From JAEZBP01 sp963832725 (GTDB lineage Bacteria > Myxococcota_A > Polyangia > Polyangiales > Sandaracinaceae), in NCBI GenBank assembly GCA_963832725.1, contig CAWHVG010000003.1:2285022-2349021 (forward strand): a stretch of DNA of 64,000 nt. Direction: 5' to 3'. Position 1 is the stretch's first letter. Each line of letters starts with the position of its first letter. The notes beneath the pieces were generated by a model. That model did no database searches. It saw only the letters and a list, made by a program, of their open reading frames with translations, and was not told where the DNA came from. Shown piece by piece: positions 52,681 through 63,452 of the stretch. A program made the translations under genes and the position numbers.

Positions 52681-53556
52681 ATGCGCACGCTCGGAGTCAT
52701 CGGTGGAAGCGGCCTCTACGCCATGGAGGGGCTGGACGACGTGCAGGAGCACGTGGTCGACACGACCTTCGGCGCGCCCTCGGACGCGGTGATCTCCGGC
52801 CGGCTGAGCGACCCGCAGCTGGGCGAGACCCGACTGCTCTTCCTGCCTCGCCACGGCCGAGGCCACCGCGTGGCACCGCACGAGATCAACTACCGGGCGA
52901 ACATCCTGGCGCTGAAGCAGCTCGGCGCCGAGCAGCTGCTCAGCTTCTCCGCCGTCGGCTCGATGAAAGAGAGCATCCGGCCGGGCGACGTGGTCATCGT
53001 GGATCAGTTCATCGACCGGACCCGCTCGCGGCCCAACACCTTCTTCGAGGGGCTCGGGCTGGTGGCGCACGTGGAGCTGGCCGATCCGGTCGACGCGGCG
53101 CTGGGCGCGGCGCTCTACCGGGCGGCGGTCGAGGTCGGCGCGCGCGCACACCGCGGCGGCACCTACGTGTGCATCGAAGGGCCGCAGTTCTCGACCCGCG
53201 CCGAGTCGAACCTCTTCCGGAGCTGGGGCGTGGACGTCATCGGGATGACCAACCTCCCGGAGGCGCGGCTGGCGCGCGAGGCCGAGCTCCCCTACGCCAC
53301 CGTCGCGCTCGCGACCGACTACGACTGCTGGCATCAGAGCGAAGAGTCGGTGAGCGTGTCGGCCGTGCTCGCCGTGATGCAGCAGAATGTGAAGAGCGCA
53401 CAGTCCATCCTGCGCGAGGTGGTGAAGAACCTCCCGGACCCGAGCGGGAGCCCGGCGACGCGCGCGCTCGAGCACGCGCTGATCACCTCGCCCGATCGCA
53501 TCTCCGACGAGGCCAAGAAGAAGCTGGCGCCGCTCGTCTCGCGGTTGCTCGCATAG
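52681..53556 (+). CDS. mtnP: S-methyl-5'-thioadenosine phosphorylase
   Basis: The 291-residue protein has the purine-nucleoside phosphorylase family 2 motifs: IGGSGLY at the start, LPRHGRGHRVAPHEINYRANI, SAVGSMKESIRPGD and CIEGPQFSTRAES with IGMTNLPEARLAREAELPYATVALATDYD. It splits methylthioadenosine, a by-product of polyamine synthesis, into adenine and methylthioribose-1-phosphate. Ser/His residues in the base pocket decide between MTA and other purines and cannot be judged with certainty here. The kinase gene follows after 66 nt. Confidence 0.93.
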   Translation: MRTLGVIGGSGLYAMEGLDDVQEHVVDTTFGAPSDAVISGRLSDPQLGETRLLFLPRHGRGHRVAPHEINYRANILALKQLGAEQLLSFSAVGSMKESIRPGDVVIVDQFIDRTRSRPNTFFEGLGLVAHVELADPVDAALGAALYRAAVEVGARAHRGGTYVCIEGPQFSTRAESNLFRSWGVDVIGMTNLPEARLAREAELPYATVALATDYDCWHQSEESVSVSAVLAVMQQNVKSAQSILREVVKNLPDPSGSPATRALEHALITSPDRISDEAKKKLAPLVSRLLA

Positions 53557-53622
53557 CCCGGACTAGCCGGACTAGTCAGCGCGCCGAGCGCGCATCCAAC
53601 TTTACCGAAGGGAAGTGAGCGC

Positions 53623-54561
53623 ATGTCGTCCATGCTCGTGGTGGGTTCCGTCGCCCAAGACACCATCCACAACAACCAGGGCACCCACCCCTACGTCCTC
53701 GGGGGCTCGGCCGTGTTCGCGTCGCTGGCCGCGGCGCACTTCCTCGAGCCGCGCATCGTGGGCGTGGTCGGGACCGACTTCCCGGACGAGCGCGTCGCGC
53801 TGCTGAAGGAGAAGGGGGTCGACGTCAGCGGCCTGGAGATCGTCGAGGGCAAGACCTTCCACTGGGAGGGCCGCTACAGCGACGACCTGACCAGCCGCGA
53901 GTCGATCCGGACCGACCTGAACGTCTTCGCGGACTTCCACCCGAAGATCCCGGACGCCTTCCGCGACACGCCCTACGTGATGCTGGGCAACATCCACCCG
54001 AGCCTGCAGGTCGAGGTGCTCGACCAGATGCGCGAGCCCAAGCTCGTCATCGCCGACACCATGAACTTCTGGATCGAGGGCACGCCCGACGAGCTGGCGA
54101 AGATGCTCGGCCGCGTCGACGTGCTGGTGATCAACGAGGAGGAGGCGCGGCAGCTCTCGGGCCTGCACCACATCATGCGGGTGGCGCGGGCGCTCCTGGC
54201 GATGGGCCCCCAGATCGTCGTGATCAAGCAGGGCGAATACGGCGCGCTGCTCTTCCAGGGCGACCAGGTCTTCAGCGCCCCCGCCTACCCGGTGGAAGAG
54301 GTGCTCGATCCGACCGGCGCGGGCGACTCCTTCGCCGGCGGCATGCTCGCGTTCATCGCGCGGGCGGGCCGCACCGACCAGGCCACCCTGCGGCGCGCGA
54401 TCGTCTACGGCTCGGCGCTGGCTTCGTTCTGCGTGGAGGGCGTGTCGGTGAACCGGCTGATGAACGTGCAGAAGAGCGAGGTCGAAGCGCGCTACCTCGA
54501 CTTCGCGCGGCTGGCGCACTTCGCGACCGACGACGAGCTGCGCAAGATCGCCGACCGCTGA
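53623..54561 (+). CDS. PfkB-family sugar/nucleoside kinase
   Basis: The 312-residue protein has the ribokinase-like fold with GGSAVFASLAAAHFL and GVVGTDFPDE near the start and the second PfkB signature DPTGAGDSFAGG near residue 228, where Asp (GAGD) is the catalytic base. It phosphorylates a sugar or nucleoside with ATP. The position directly after mtnP suggests a substrate from nucleoside or methylthioribose salvage, but the substrate cannot be read from the sequence. GAAGGGAAG upstream provides the ribosome site. Confidence 0.88.
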   Translation: MSSMLVVGSVAQDTIHNNQGTHPYVLGGSAVFASLAAAHFLEPRIVGVVGTDFPDERVALLKEKGVDVSGLEIVEGKTFHWEGRYSDDLTSRESIRTDLNVFADFHPKIPDAFRDTPYVMLGNIHPSLQVEVLDQMREPKLVIADTMNFWIEGTPDELAKMLGRVDVLVINEEEARQLSGLHHIMRVARALLAMGPQIVVIKQGEYGALLFQGDQVFSAPAYPVEEVLDPTGAGDSFAGGMLAFIARAGRTDQATLRRAIVYGSALASFCVEGVSVNRLMNVQKSEVEARYLDFARLAHFATDDELRKIADR

Positions 54562-54671
54562 CGCGGATCGGACGGCACCGCGCACGGCGCAACGTGACGG
54601 AACATCGACGGTCGCGCCGAGTCGGGTATCCTCACCCCCGAGTCGGCGGTGACCGCCAGAAAGAGGATGGG

Positions 54672-55691
54672 ATGAGACTCGGGATTCGCTTGGTATTGAC
54701 CGCGCTCGCGATCGGCGGGCTGGCGGTGGGATGTGACAACGGCGGTGGCGGCGGCACGGACGGCGGGACCGATGGTGGCGCGACCACCGACGGCGGACCC
54801 TGCGCGAACGTGGATCCGAACACGACGCGCCCCGATCCGATGTGCGTCATGTGTCCGGCCATGAACACTCCGGCGCCGGAGGAGCAGATGGGCTCGTGCT
54901 GCTACCGGCACTCGAACGCGGGCGTGGACACGCCCGAGTTCCGGCTGACCTACATCGACATCACGGCGCCGGAAGGCTCGCCCCTCACCCAAAGCCTGCT
55001 CACCAGCGTCCTCGCGCAGTCGATGCAGGAGGAGCACTTCAACTGGCTCGTCCGGGTGGGCGGCACCTCCGACGGCTCCGTGGATCTCGTGACGGGCTTC
55101 GGCCGCCGTCAGGACGACGGCACCTATCAGTTCTCGCAGGGCGCGGCGGGGAGCAACGGCGACCCGGACACCTGGTGCCCGGTGACCATGGCGGGCACGC
55201 TGAGCGGCGACAGCCTCACCTCGCAGGCCGCGCCGAGCGTGGTCACGGTGCCGATCTACGACACCACCGGCACCACGCTCCAGCTGGAGCTCTCGCTGCG
55301 TCAGGTCCAGATCGACAACGCGACGTGGGGCGAGGACAACAGCTGTGTGGGCTGGAAGCTCAACCTGCCCTACCGCTATCACACCGACGCGACGCTCAGC
55401 GGCTACATCGACGTGGCGAGCGCACGCGACGGAATGATCAACGTGGCTCCGATCACGACCACCGTCTGCTCGGCCATCGCGGGCAGCCTCACCGACGCCA
55501 CCTACTGCGACCAGGACCAGAGCGCGTGGATGGTCAAGCCCGACTCGCTCTGCGACGACACCGGCTGCATGGTGAACAGCGCGGGCATGACGGACGTCTG
55601 CGACCCCGCCACCACCTGCAACGCCTGGCACATCGTGGCGGACTTCGCCGCGTCCGGCGTGGACATCACGAACGGCGCCTGCGGCGCCTGA
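54672..55691 (+). CDS. Lipoprotein of unknown function
   Basis: The ATG at 54672 opens a 339-residue protein with lipobox AVGC (Cys 21), a Gly/Asp/Thr linker and a beta-rich domain with about ten Cys residues. It has FRLTYIDITAPEGSPLTQSLL and pairs such as CDDTGC and CDPATTC. No known family was recognised. The gene has its own terminator and is not tightly linked to the PfkB gene upstream. Confidence 0.75.
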   Translation: MRLGIRLVLTALAIGGLAVGCDNGGGGGTDGGTDGGATTDGGPCANVDPNTTRPDPMCVMCPAMNTPAPEEQMGSCCYRHSNAGVDTPEFRLTYIDITAPEGSPLTQSLLTSVLAQSMQEEHFNWLVRVGGTSDGSVDLVTGFGRRQDDGTYQFSQGAAGSNGDPDTWCPVTMAGTLSGDSLTSQAAPSVVTVPIYDTTGTTLQLELSLRQVQIDNATWGEDNSCVGWKLNLPYRYHTDATLSGYIDVASARDGMINVAPITTTVCSAIAGSLTDATYCDQDQSAWMVKPDSLCDDTGCMVNSAGMTDVCDPATTCNAWHIVADFAASGVDITNGACGA

Positions 55692-55716
55692 AGCGACCGC
55701 ACGTTCCGCGCACACC

Positions 55717-55746
55717 AGACGCCCGCCGGCCCCCCGGCGGGCGTCT
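55717..55746 (+). terminator. Strong intrinsic terminator
   Basis: AGACGCCCGCCGG and CCGGCGGGCGTCT form a perfect 13-bp stem around a CCCC loop, 25 nt after the lipoprotein gene. The following T run is short (TCTTCG). Confidence 0.85.
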
Positions 55747-56010
55747 TCGCGTTCGAGATGAGCTCTCCCCTGCACGCCGGACCGACGAAGGGCCCCACCC
55801 CGGTGCCCGTCCGCGCCCGAAGAGCGAAGCACGCCCCGTGGCAGCTCACGCGATGGCAGGAGCATCGCTCGCGTCGAGGAGCGAGAGAGCTGCTTCAGAA
55901 TCCGACGTGGTCCACGCAACGAACGCATCACCCGCTCGATGAATCCGGGGCTGTCGAGACGACGACGTGGTGGTGATAGGCTGGGTCTGCCTCGACGGCG
56001 GAGGACGATG

Positions 56011-58012
56011 ATGCTTCGAATCTTTGCGACATTTCTGCTCGCCCTCTGGTTCACCGGTTGCGGCGGTCCGTCGCCGATCGACAACGACGCGGGAAGCGGG
56101 GAAGACGGCGGTCTCGACGGCGGCACCAGCGGCCGCATGTGCACCGCGGACTCGGACTGCGGAGACCAATCGCTCTTCTGCGCGCAGTGGCGCTGCCGGC
56201 CCGGCACGACCGGCGCAGACGCGCGCGGCTGCGTCGACCTCGGCCCGCCCTGCGATCCAGGCCAAGGATGCGACGAGACCCTCGGCCAGTGTGGCGCACC
56301 GGCCTGGTGCACGGCGGGCCGCGCCGGCTGCATGGCGCCGGGCGACTGCGACGGCGACGGTGAGCAGGCACCCGAGTGCGGCGGGAACGATTGCGACGAC
56401 AACGATCCGCACCGTTTCCACGGCAACGCCGAAGTCTGCGACTCCGCGGGTCACGACGAAGACTGCGACGACACCACGTTCGCCGGATTCGAGCGACGGC
56501 GACATCGACGGGGACGGCTACATCAGCGCCATGTGCTGCAACGGCAGCAACTGTGGCGACGACTGCGACGACTCCGACCCGGCAGTCCATCCGGGAGCGC
56601 GCGAGCTCTGCAACGGGCGCGACGACGACTGCAACGGCACGGTCGACGACGCCGGCGCTACGCCGCTCTGTCCCGGAGGCACCTGCGTCGCCGGCCACTG
56701 CAACCTGATGGCCTGGAGCCGCACGTTCGGCGGGCCGGAGAACGACGCCGCGATCAGCGCGACCATGGACGACGTCGGCAACGTCTACATCATCGGCTAT
56801 TTCTCAGGCTCGGCGTCATTCGGCAGCGCGAGTGGACCCGTAACCTCCACTCCGTCGACGGATGGCACCCCGAGCTGGGACCCGTACGTGGTGTCGTACG
56901 GCCCCGACGGGTCATATCGGTGGGTCTACACGACCGGCACCGCAACCGACGAGTGGGGCATCGACATCGCGTTCGATCCGGTCTCGCACCTCGTGTACGC
57001 GACCTACATGGAGGTAGGCACATCCTTCGACGCAACCCTCGTGGCGTTGGACCTCGACGGAAACCACCAGTGGGATCGCACCTTCGCGAGCGAGGCGTTC
57101 CTGCCGCTGAGCGTCGACGCGTACGATGGTCCCGTCGTCTCGGGCGGGCTGTGGAGCACCCACGACTTTGGCGGACCGAGTCGCACTCCCATCGCGAACG
57201 GGGATCTCTTCGTCGCTCGATACGCTGCTGACGGCACATACATTTGGGACTACGTCTCGCATGGGACTGCGACAGCTTCGATCTCCCCGCAGCGTGTGGC
57301 GATCGCAACGACGGGGGCGATCACGGTCGCTGGCTACTACACCGGCGGCGCTGCCGACTTCGGCGCCGGACCACGCTCGAATGCGGGTGGGAAGGACATG
57401 TTCGCGCTCGCTCTCGACGCCGACGGGGCGCTGAGCTGGGACTATGTCGCGGGCGGGACCGGAGACGACGAATCCGTCGCCGTCCGCGTCGACGAAACCG
57501 GCACGGCGTTCATGGTCGGCTCGTTCGCCGACAGCGTCGACTTCGGCGGCGGCGCCGTTGCCGCTCCCGCTGCTCAGAGCGCATTCCTGATGGCTCTCGA
57601 CTCGGGCGGCACTTTCCAGCGCATCACGACCTGGGGCGGCGGCACCCGAAACGAAGCGTTGGCCGTCGCGTTCAACGCCGCGGGAGACGTGCTCGTGGCG
57701 GGGACCTACTCGGGGACCGTGAACTTCGGCGGAGGCCTCACGACCGCCCCCGACGCCGGCGCGGCAGTGCTCATCACGTTCGATTCCGCGTTCAACCATC
57801 GGCGAGATCAGACGTTCGCGTATGCTGGATACGCATCCGGAGCGACCTGCTCGGCCCCTGACGGCTGTGGCAGCGATGCTCGCGACCTGGTAATCGGCCC
57901 AGCCGACAGCACGGCCATCGTCGGCCTGTTCTCGGGGAACATCGACTTCGGTAGCGATGTCCGCATGAGTGCTGGATATGCGGACGGCTACGTGCTCCGT
58001 CTCGCGAACTGA
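56011..58012 (+). CDS. MopE/propeller-type lipoprotein (one frameshift)
   Basis: A GGAGG 6 nt upstream favours the ATG at 56011 over 56008. The lipobox is FTGC (Cys 17). Cys-rich segments and two MopE-like metal-binding motifs follow (NDCDDNDPHRF, and CDDSDPAVHPGARELCNGRDDDCNG). From about residue 230 come repeated units of the SBBP beta-propeller type (DDVGNVYIIGYFSGSASFG, TGTAFMVGSFADSVDFGG, AAGDVLVAGTYSGTVNFGG). At 56488/56489 an extra T (GGATTCGAG for GGATCGAG) breaks the frame; without it the protein is about 666 residues. Cell-surface binding or scaffolding is likely. Confidence 0.82.
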
Positions 58013-58135
58013 CAGCGTCCTCGCACAGAGCGCGTTGATTCGACCCCCCTGCCTCGGCTAGGATCCCGCCTGTTCGAACCGTGCACATGTGGCGCGCGGC
58101 CTCACGCGCGCCCGTCGCACGACGGAGGGCTTGGG

Positions 58136-60672
58136 ATGGATGGGAAACAAGGGAGCAGCCTCTATCGCGCGGGGCTGATCGTGATGCTCGCGCTCACGAT
58201 CTTCTCGTGCAGCGGGGGCGGTGGCTGCTCGAGCTGCACGGGCTGCGGGATCCAGCCGATCCCCGGCGGGTATCCGAGCGACCAGCGGATCGACGACTCG
58301 GCGCAGGTACGCCTGACCTCGAGCGGCATCAGCTTCATCGAGGACAACATCGGCGGGATCGTCTCGACCTTCCTGCCGAGCGGGCTCGACTTTGCGATCC
58401 CGCGGACGAGCGGAAGCGTCTCTATCGCTAACTACACGGTATGCCCGGGTAGCGACTGTGTGGCACACGGCGAGATTGACAACTTCACCCTCGATCCGCA
58501 GAATCCGAACCGGCTGACGGCGCATATCCGGGTCACGCTCGACAGTCGTGACCCCTCGGGCGCTCGTCGACCGATTCCCGTCGATATCAGCTCCCTGGGG
58601 ATCCGACAGCACCTGTCAGGTCGACCTGGACACCACGCGGGGTTCCCGCCCCTACGTGGGTTTGGTCGCCAACATCGACTTCGCCGAGATCACCGGCACC
58701 GGCACGTCGCGCGACGGCTACACGCAGATCGTCGTGTCGAACGCCGACCTCGCGTCCGGGGAGGACATCGAGGACGCCGACATCAACATCAGCCACTGCG
58801 CCGTCTCCTTCTTGCTGAACCTCTTCAAGGGGACCCTGGTCAACCAGCTCCAGAGCCAGGTCTCCGGCATCATCCAGCAGCAGGCCGACAGCGCCCTCTG
58901 CCTCACGCGCGGCGACTACGGCTGCCCCGACGGCACCCACTCCGTGCCCGACGAGACCCCGACGTCGACCTGCCGCTACGGCACCGACGCCAGCTCGCAG
59001 TGCGTGCCGATCCTCCTCGGGACGGACGGTCGCGGCGACCTCGGCGGCAACTTCCTCGGCGGCTTCTCCCCCGGCACCCACGCGTACGCACAGATCCTGC
59101 TCGCCAGCGGCGGTGACGGTGAGGCGGTCAACAGCGGCATGAGCCTCTTCATGTACGGCGGGTTCATGGGCACCGACCGCACGTACACGACGACCCCGGC
59201 GCACAACTCGTGCGTACCCGTCATCGACCCGCCGCCGCTACCCACCATCCCGCGTGTGGACTCCTTCCGCGGGAACACGATCCCCGGCACGTCGACCGAG
59301 ACCCACCTCGGGATCGGCATCGCCGAGGACTATCTGAACTACGCCGGCTACGGGATGTTCGACTCGGGCATGCTCTGCCTCGGCGCGGGCACGCGCCTCA
59401 GCCAGCAGCTCTCCACGGGCCTGGTCTCGGCGGCGGTCATGTCCCTGCCCGACCTGACCTTCCCGGAGACCGACTCGGCGCTGACCATCGCCATCCGGCC
59501 CCAGCAGCCGCCGGTCTTCACGCTCGGCAGCGGCGCCGACGGCGATCCGCTGATCCAGATCGCCCTCAACAGCATGCAGATGGACTTCTACGTCTGGAGC
59601 ACGGAGCGCTACGTGCGCTTCATGACCTTCCAGACCGACCTGAACATCGGCATGAACCTCGCGGTCGACGGTGCCCAGCTGGTGCCGACCATCACGGGCA
59701 TCGACGCCTCGAACTCGTCGGTCACCAACAGCGACCTGCTCTCGGGCAATCCGGACGCGCTCGCGAGCGTGCTCCAGACCGTCATCGGCAGCTTCGCCGG
59801 GATGCTCACCAGCAGCATCCCGCCGGTGAGCCTGCCCTCGGTGATGGGCTTCGACATCAACGTGCCGGACGGCGGCATCACCCGCGTCGCCGACAGCGGC
59901 CACAACTTCCTCGGCATCTTCGCCAACCTCTCGCTGGCCTCGGGCGCCCCGCTCACGGCGCCGGTCGAGACCTCGCTCCAGACCTCGGACCTGACGCTCG
60001 ACGAAGAGTCGATGCAGCCGGCCCACTGGAACGAGGGGAGCGGCAACTCGGTGTGGCTGCACCTGCGCGCCGAAGGGCCCATCGGCGTCGAGTACGAGCA
60101 CAGCTACCGGATCGACGGAGGCGCCTGGTCCGCGTGGACGCCGGACGAGCGTGTTTACGTCGACAGCGACGTCCTGCTCTTGCAGGCGCGCCACGACATC
60201 GAGGCGCGGGCGCGTGTTCGCGGCGAGCCCGCGAGCGTGGATCCGACGCCCGCCCACGCTCAGGTCATCGTGGACATCTTGGCGCCGAACGTACAGGCCG
60301 CCCGCACGATGGACGGCGTTCGGGTCGACGCCACCGACCTGGTCTCGGCGCAGGAGCAGCTGGAGGTCCGCTTCCAGATCGACGGCGCCTGGACCGAGTG
60401 GGGCCACGACTGGTCGCGCACGCTGGCCTACGACGGCACCGACGTAGTCGTCGAGGTCCGCGACGAGGCCGGCAACGTGGGCCGCTCGCAGGCGGCGCTC
60501 ATCCGCGGCTTGCCGGATCCGAGCCACACCAGCGGCTGCGGCTGCAGCGTGCCCGGCCACGGCGGCCGCGGGATCCCGCTCGGCGCCCTGGGCCTCCTGG
60601 GCGTGCTCGGCGCCGCGCTCCTCCGCCGGCGCCGGGGGGGCCGGCGCGCCAACTTTCGGAACCGCCGGGTGA
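58136..60672 (+). CDS. Secreted protein with MYXO-CTERM-like sorting tail (frameshifted)
   Basis: A GGAGG precedes the ATG at 58136. The protein has a signal region ending in a possible lipobox (IFSC, Cys 25), a Cys-Gly-Ser-rich start and a long beta-rich body. The body contains FAGMLTSSIPPVSLPSVMGF and an Ig-like segment DSDVLLLQARHDIEARARVRG. The end is GCGCSVPGHGG, a hydrophobic helix and four Arg, the MYXO-CTERM pattern cut by a myxosortase. Two indels are needed: an extra C at 58603/58604 (ATCCGAC for ATCGAC) and an extra G in the run of seven at 60634-60640. With six G the frame ends at TGA 60670-60672, about 844 residues. Confidence 0.75.
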
Positions 60673-62312
60673 TCGCTCGCCTGGCGAAGCTCGCGGCGGT
60701 GCTCGGCGCGCTCGGCCTCTCGCTCGTGGCGATGGGCTGCTCGTGCAGCTCGCCGACCACGATGGACGCGGGCACGGCCTGCGGTGACAGCTGCCAAGCG
60801 GCGAGCCCGGGGAACACGACGGGCTCCATCTGTTGCATGGCCACCAGCATGTGCGTCGACTACGATCTGAGCGCCCTCTGCGACCCCGGATCCCAGTGCT
60901 CGGCCGCCAACGTCACGGTGGACGACAGCTGCAACGTCACCTGCTCGATGTGTGAAGCCCAACCGGCGCTCGACTCGGGGACGATGGCCACCGACCTGGA
61001 CACCGTGCTCGACGCCGACGGCAACGTGCACATCAGCGGCTACTCGCCGGGCGTCGTGAACGGGAGCCGGTCCCGGCCCTACGGCGACCTCGTCTTCGGC
61101 ACCTGGAACGGCACCAGCGTCGACTGGGAGATCGTCGACGGCGCGCCGAGCATGCCGGTCACCAACGACCCGAGCGGCTGGCGCGGCGGCGTCAGCGATC
61201 CCGGCGACGACGTCGGCCGCTGGACCTCCATCGCCATGCAGGGCACCACCTACCTGATCAGCTACTACGACGTGACGAACGGCGCGCTCAAGCTCGCCGC
61301 CGGCACGCCGGGCTCCTGGCAGACCCACACCGTCGACGACGCCGGCGATTCGGGACGCTACTCCTCGCTCGTGGTGACGCCGGACGGCGTACCGATGATC
61401 GCCTACCTGCGGATCCAGGAGTCGACGGACACGCCAGGTCAGGTGATGGGCTCGGTCATGGTCGCCACCGCGAACATCGCGAACCCGGCGAGCACCGCCG
61501 ACTGGACGCTCACCCAGGTCGCGTCGGGCGCGATGAACTGCCGCGCGGCGTTCTGCGAGAGCGCCCCGACCTGCCTCGCCACCGGCCAGTGCGTGTCGGC
61601 GACCACCGACTGCAGCAGCGCGTGCTCCTCGGGGCAAGCCTGCTTCAACGGCTCCTGCGTGGACACCATCGGCGACTCGTACGTCGAGGACATGCCGCCG
61701 GCCTACGGCCTCTACACCTCGCTGGCGATCGACCCGATGGGCGGCGCCGCGCTCGTCTACTACGACCGCACGGCGGGGAACATCTACGGCGTGCGCTTCG
61801 ACGGCTCGTCGTGGGGTGACCCCTTCCTGATCGACGGCTACGGCATGAGCGATCCCTTCGTCGGCGACTGCGGCGAGGCCGCCGACGTCACGGTCGACTC
61901 GGCCGGGCTCTGGCACGTCGCCTACGTCGACGGCACCGAGGAGACGCTACGCTACGCACAGGTGCAGTCCGACGGCACCGTCACGCCGGAGGTCGTCGAC
62001 GACGGCAGCACCGACGGGACCAACCCGAACATGGACGGGCGCCACATCGTGGGTGACGACGCCTCCATCGTCGTGCTCGAAGGTGGAGGCGTCCGCGTCG
62101 CCTACCAGGACTCGACCGTCCAGCACGCGGTCGTGGCCGTGCGCCCGGCGGGCGGCGGAGACTGGGCCATCAGCCACGTCGACTCCGAGGGCTCGACCGG
62201 CTACTGGGTCGACCAGCAGCTCCTCGGGACCACGAGCTACCTGACCTGCTGGTGGCGCAAGCGGGACGGCCGCCAGATGACCAACGGCATCCACGTCGTC
62301 ACCGCCGAGTAG
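60669..62312 (+). CDS. Lipoprotein, propeller-like repeats
   Basis: In the raw sequence this reading frame is fused to the gene before it. The GTG at 60669 (IARLAKLAAVLGALGLSLVAMGC) looks like the start of a signal peptide with Cys 24, and overlaps the expected stop of the upstream gene as GTGA. The 547-residue product has a Cys-rich N-terminal part and repeats such as GRWTSIAMQGTTYLISYYD, GRYSSLVVTPDGVPMIAYL and GLYTSLAIDPMGGAALVYYD, which look like beta-propeller blades. Cell-surface location is predicted. Confidence 0.72.
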   Translation: MIARLAKLAAVLGALGLSLVAMGCSCSSPTTMDAGTACGDSCQAASPGNTTGSICCMATSMCVDYDLSALCDPGSQCSAANVTVDDSCNVTCSMCEAQPALDSGTMATDLDTVLDADGNVHISGYSPGVVNGSRSRPYGDLVFGTWNGTSVDWEIVDGAPSMPVTNDPSGWRGGVSDPGDDVGRWTSIAMQGTTYLISYYDVTNGALKLAAGTPGSWQTHTVDDAGDSGRYSSLVVTPDGVPMIAYLRIQESTDTPGQVMGSVMVATANIANPASTADWTLTQVASGAMNCRAAFCESAPTCLATGQCVSATTDCSSACSSGQACFNGSCVDTIGDSYVEDMPPAYGLYTSLAIDPMGGAALVYYDRTAGNIYGVRFDGSSWGDPFLIDGYGMSDPFVGDCGEAADVTVDSAGLWHVAYVDGTEETLRYAQVQSDGTVTPEVVDDGSTDGTNPNMDGRHIVGDDASIVVLEGGGVRVAYQDSTVQHAVVAVRPAGGGDWAISHVDSEGSTGYWVDQQLLGTTSYLTCWWRKRDGRQMTNGIHVVTAE

Positions 62313-62612
62313 CCCGCTCCGCGGCCCTCACGCCCCGGCCACGCTTCGTGCGTCGCCGGGGCGTTTCGCGTTCCGAGGTCCCGCACTCGCGCGCGAAGGC
62401 GCCGGCGACTCCGGGCATCCACGCTCTCACCACGCCTCCTGCGTCTTGGCCGCGTTTCGCGTTCGGACGTCAATCACTCCCGCAGTCCCGCGGGACGGCG
62501 CTGGCGACGCGGCCCCGCGGGCGATCGCAGCTTCGCGCAGGCACTGGAGAGTCCGCGTGAGGGTCCCCCGACCGACGCCGGAAGGCGCGCGAACGCGCGA
62601 ACGATCCGGAGC
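62313..62612. other. Intergenic region with a terminator-like hairpin
   Basis: CGCCCCGGC (62331-62339) and GCCGGGGCG (62355-62363) form a 9-bp stem, with a small hairpin CACG-CTT-CGTG in the loop and TTT after it, 19 nt after the lipoprotein stop. The rest of the 300 nt, up to the convergent lipoprotein gene, shows nothing recognisable. Confidence 0.6.
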
Positions 62613-63149
62613 TCACTCGAACACGCCGCCCAGGAGCGGACAGACGCCGCGCTGCATGATCCCGATCACGGCGCGCAGGTTCGCGCGCGCGCGGTCGACC
62701 TCGGACGCGTCGACGGCCCGCAGCTCCAGCACGGCGCCGCCGCGCACATCGCGGACCACGACCCGCAACGAGGGCAGCGCCCCGTGCCTTGCGCGGAAGC
62801 GGCGGGCAAACGCCGCAGCACGACTCGCGTGGCGGTGGTGATGGACCACGTGGCCATGCCTCACCGCCTCGGCGAACCGGCGAACCGCCGCGCGGAGCGG
62901 TCTGACGCTGGCGGGCGCGACGCTGTCGAAGGTCACCGCAAGTCCGCTGTCGATCTCGGCCACCCGGATGCCGGTCCCGGGGACCTCCATCAGGCACGGC
63001 TCGCCGGCGTCGGCGCGGGCACGGCGAGGTCCGAGGCGCAGACCGCGTGCAGCACCGGCGCTGCGAGGCTCGACCGACGGCACACAACCGACGAGCGTGA
63101 CGAACGCGAAGATCGAGGCCACGAGGACGAGGTGGCGGAGCCGATGCAC
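62613..63149 (-). CDS. Small lipoprotein
   Basis: The 178-residue protein has lipobox LVGC (Cys 22), an Ala/Arg/Gly linker and an alpha/beta domain with GIRVAEIDSGLAVTFDSV and a His-rich GHVVHHHRH segment that may bind metal. Two more Cys are present. No family was recognised. It is convergent with the propeller lipoprotein gene. Confidence 0.65.
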   Translation of the reverse strand: MHRLRHLVLVASIFAFVTLVGCVPSVEPRSAGAARGLRLGPRRARADAGEPCLMEVPGTGIRVAEIDSGLAVTFDSVAPASVRPLRAAVRRFAEAVRHGHVVHHHRHASRAAAFARRFRARHGALPSLRVVVRDVRGGAVLELRAVDASEVDRARANLRAVIGIMQRGVCPLLGGVFE

Positions 63150-63452
63150 GCGTTCGGTGTGCCGTGGCTTCCGGAGCCTTGCAACGGGCGTTTCGCACCG
63201 TTCTTGGGGATTCCCGAAGCGAGAACGCCCCAGTCGAGACGCTCACGCGTCCCACGTTCGGAGACGGACGCCGCCCTCCGGAAGGGGAGCGGATGAGGCT
63301 GTGCGTGCCCGAGCCCTCGCGCTCGAGCATTCTCGGGGAGCCTCACCCGGAGCCGTCGCGGGGGACGGGTCAGACCGCGTGGATGCCCGAGCCCTCGCCC
63401 GGGAGCGCGCCCTCGAGAGCCTCACCCGCCTGGAGCTCGTCGCGCAGCCGGC
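63150..63452. other. Gene-free interval
   Basis: I see no supported gene here. Open frames in this stretch have Arg/Pro/Ala-rich compositions typical of antisense frames. Two short related blocks starting GAGCCCTCGC lie near 63309 and 63389. The promoter of the 62613-63149 gene should be near 63150-63250. Confidence 0.5.

Noticed and set aside
52004..52700. Overlapping long open frames across the 21-bp array on both strands, encoding 7-residue repeats such as VGIPQSA
   Set aside because: All come from a 21-nt unit lacking stops; no ribosome site, signal or domain supports any of them, and one merely extends the transporter gene backwards.
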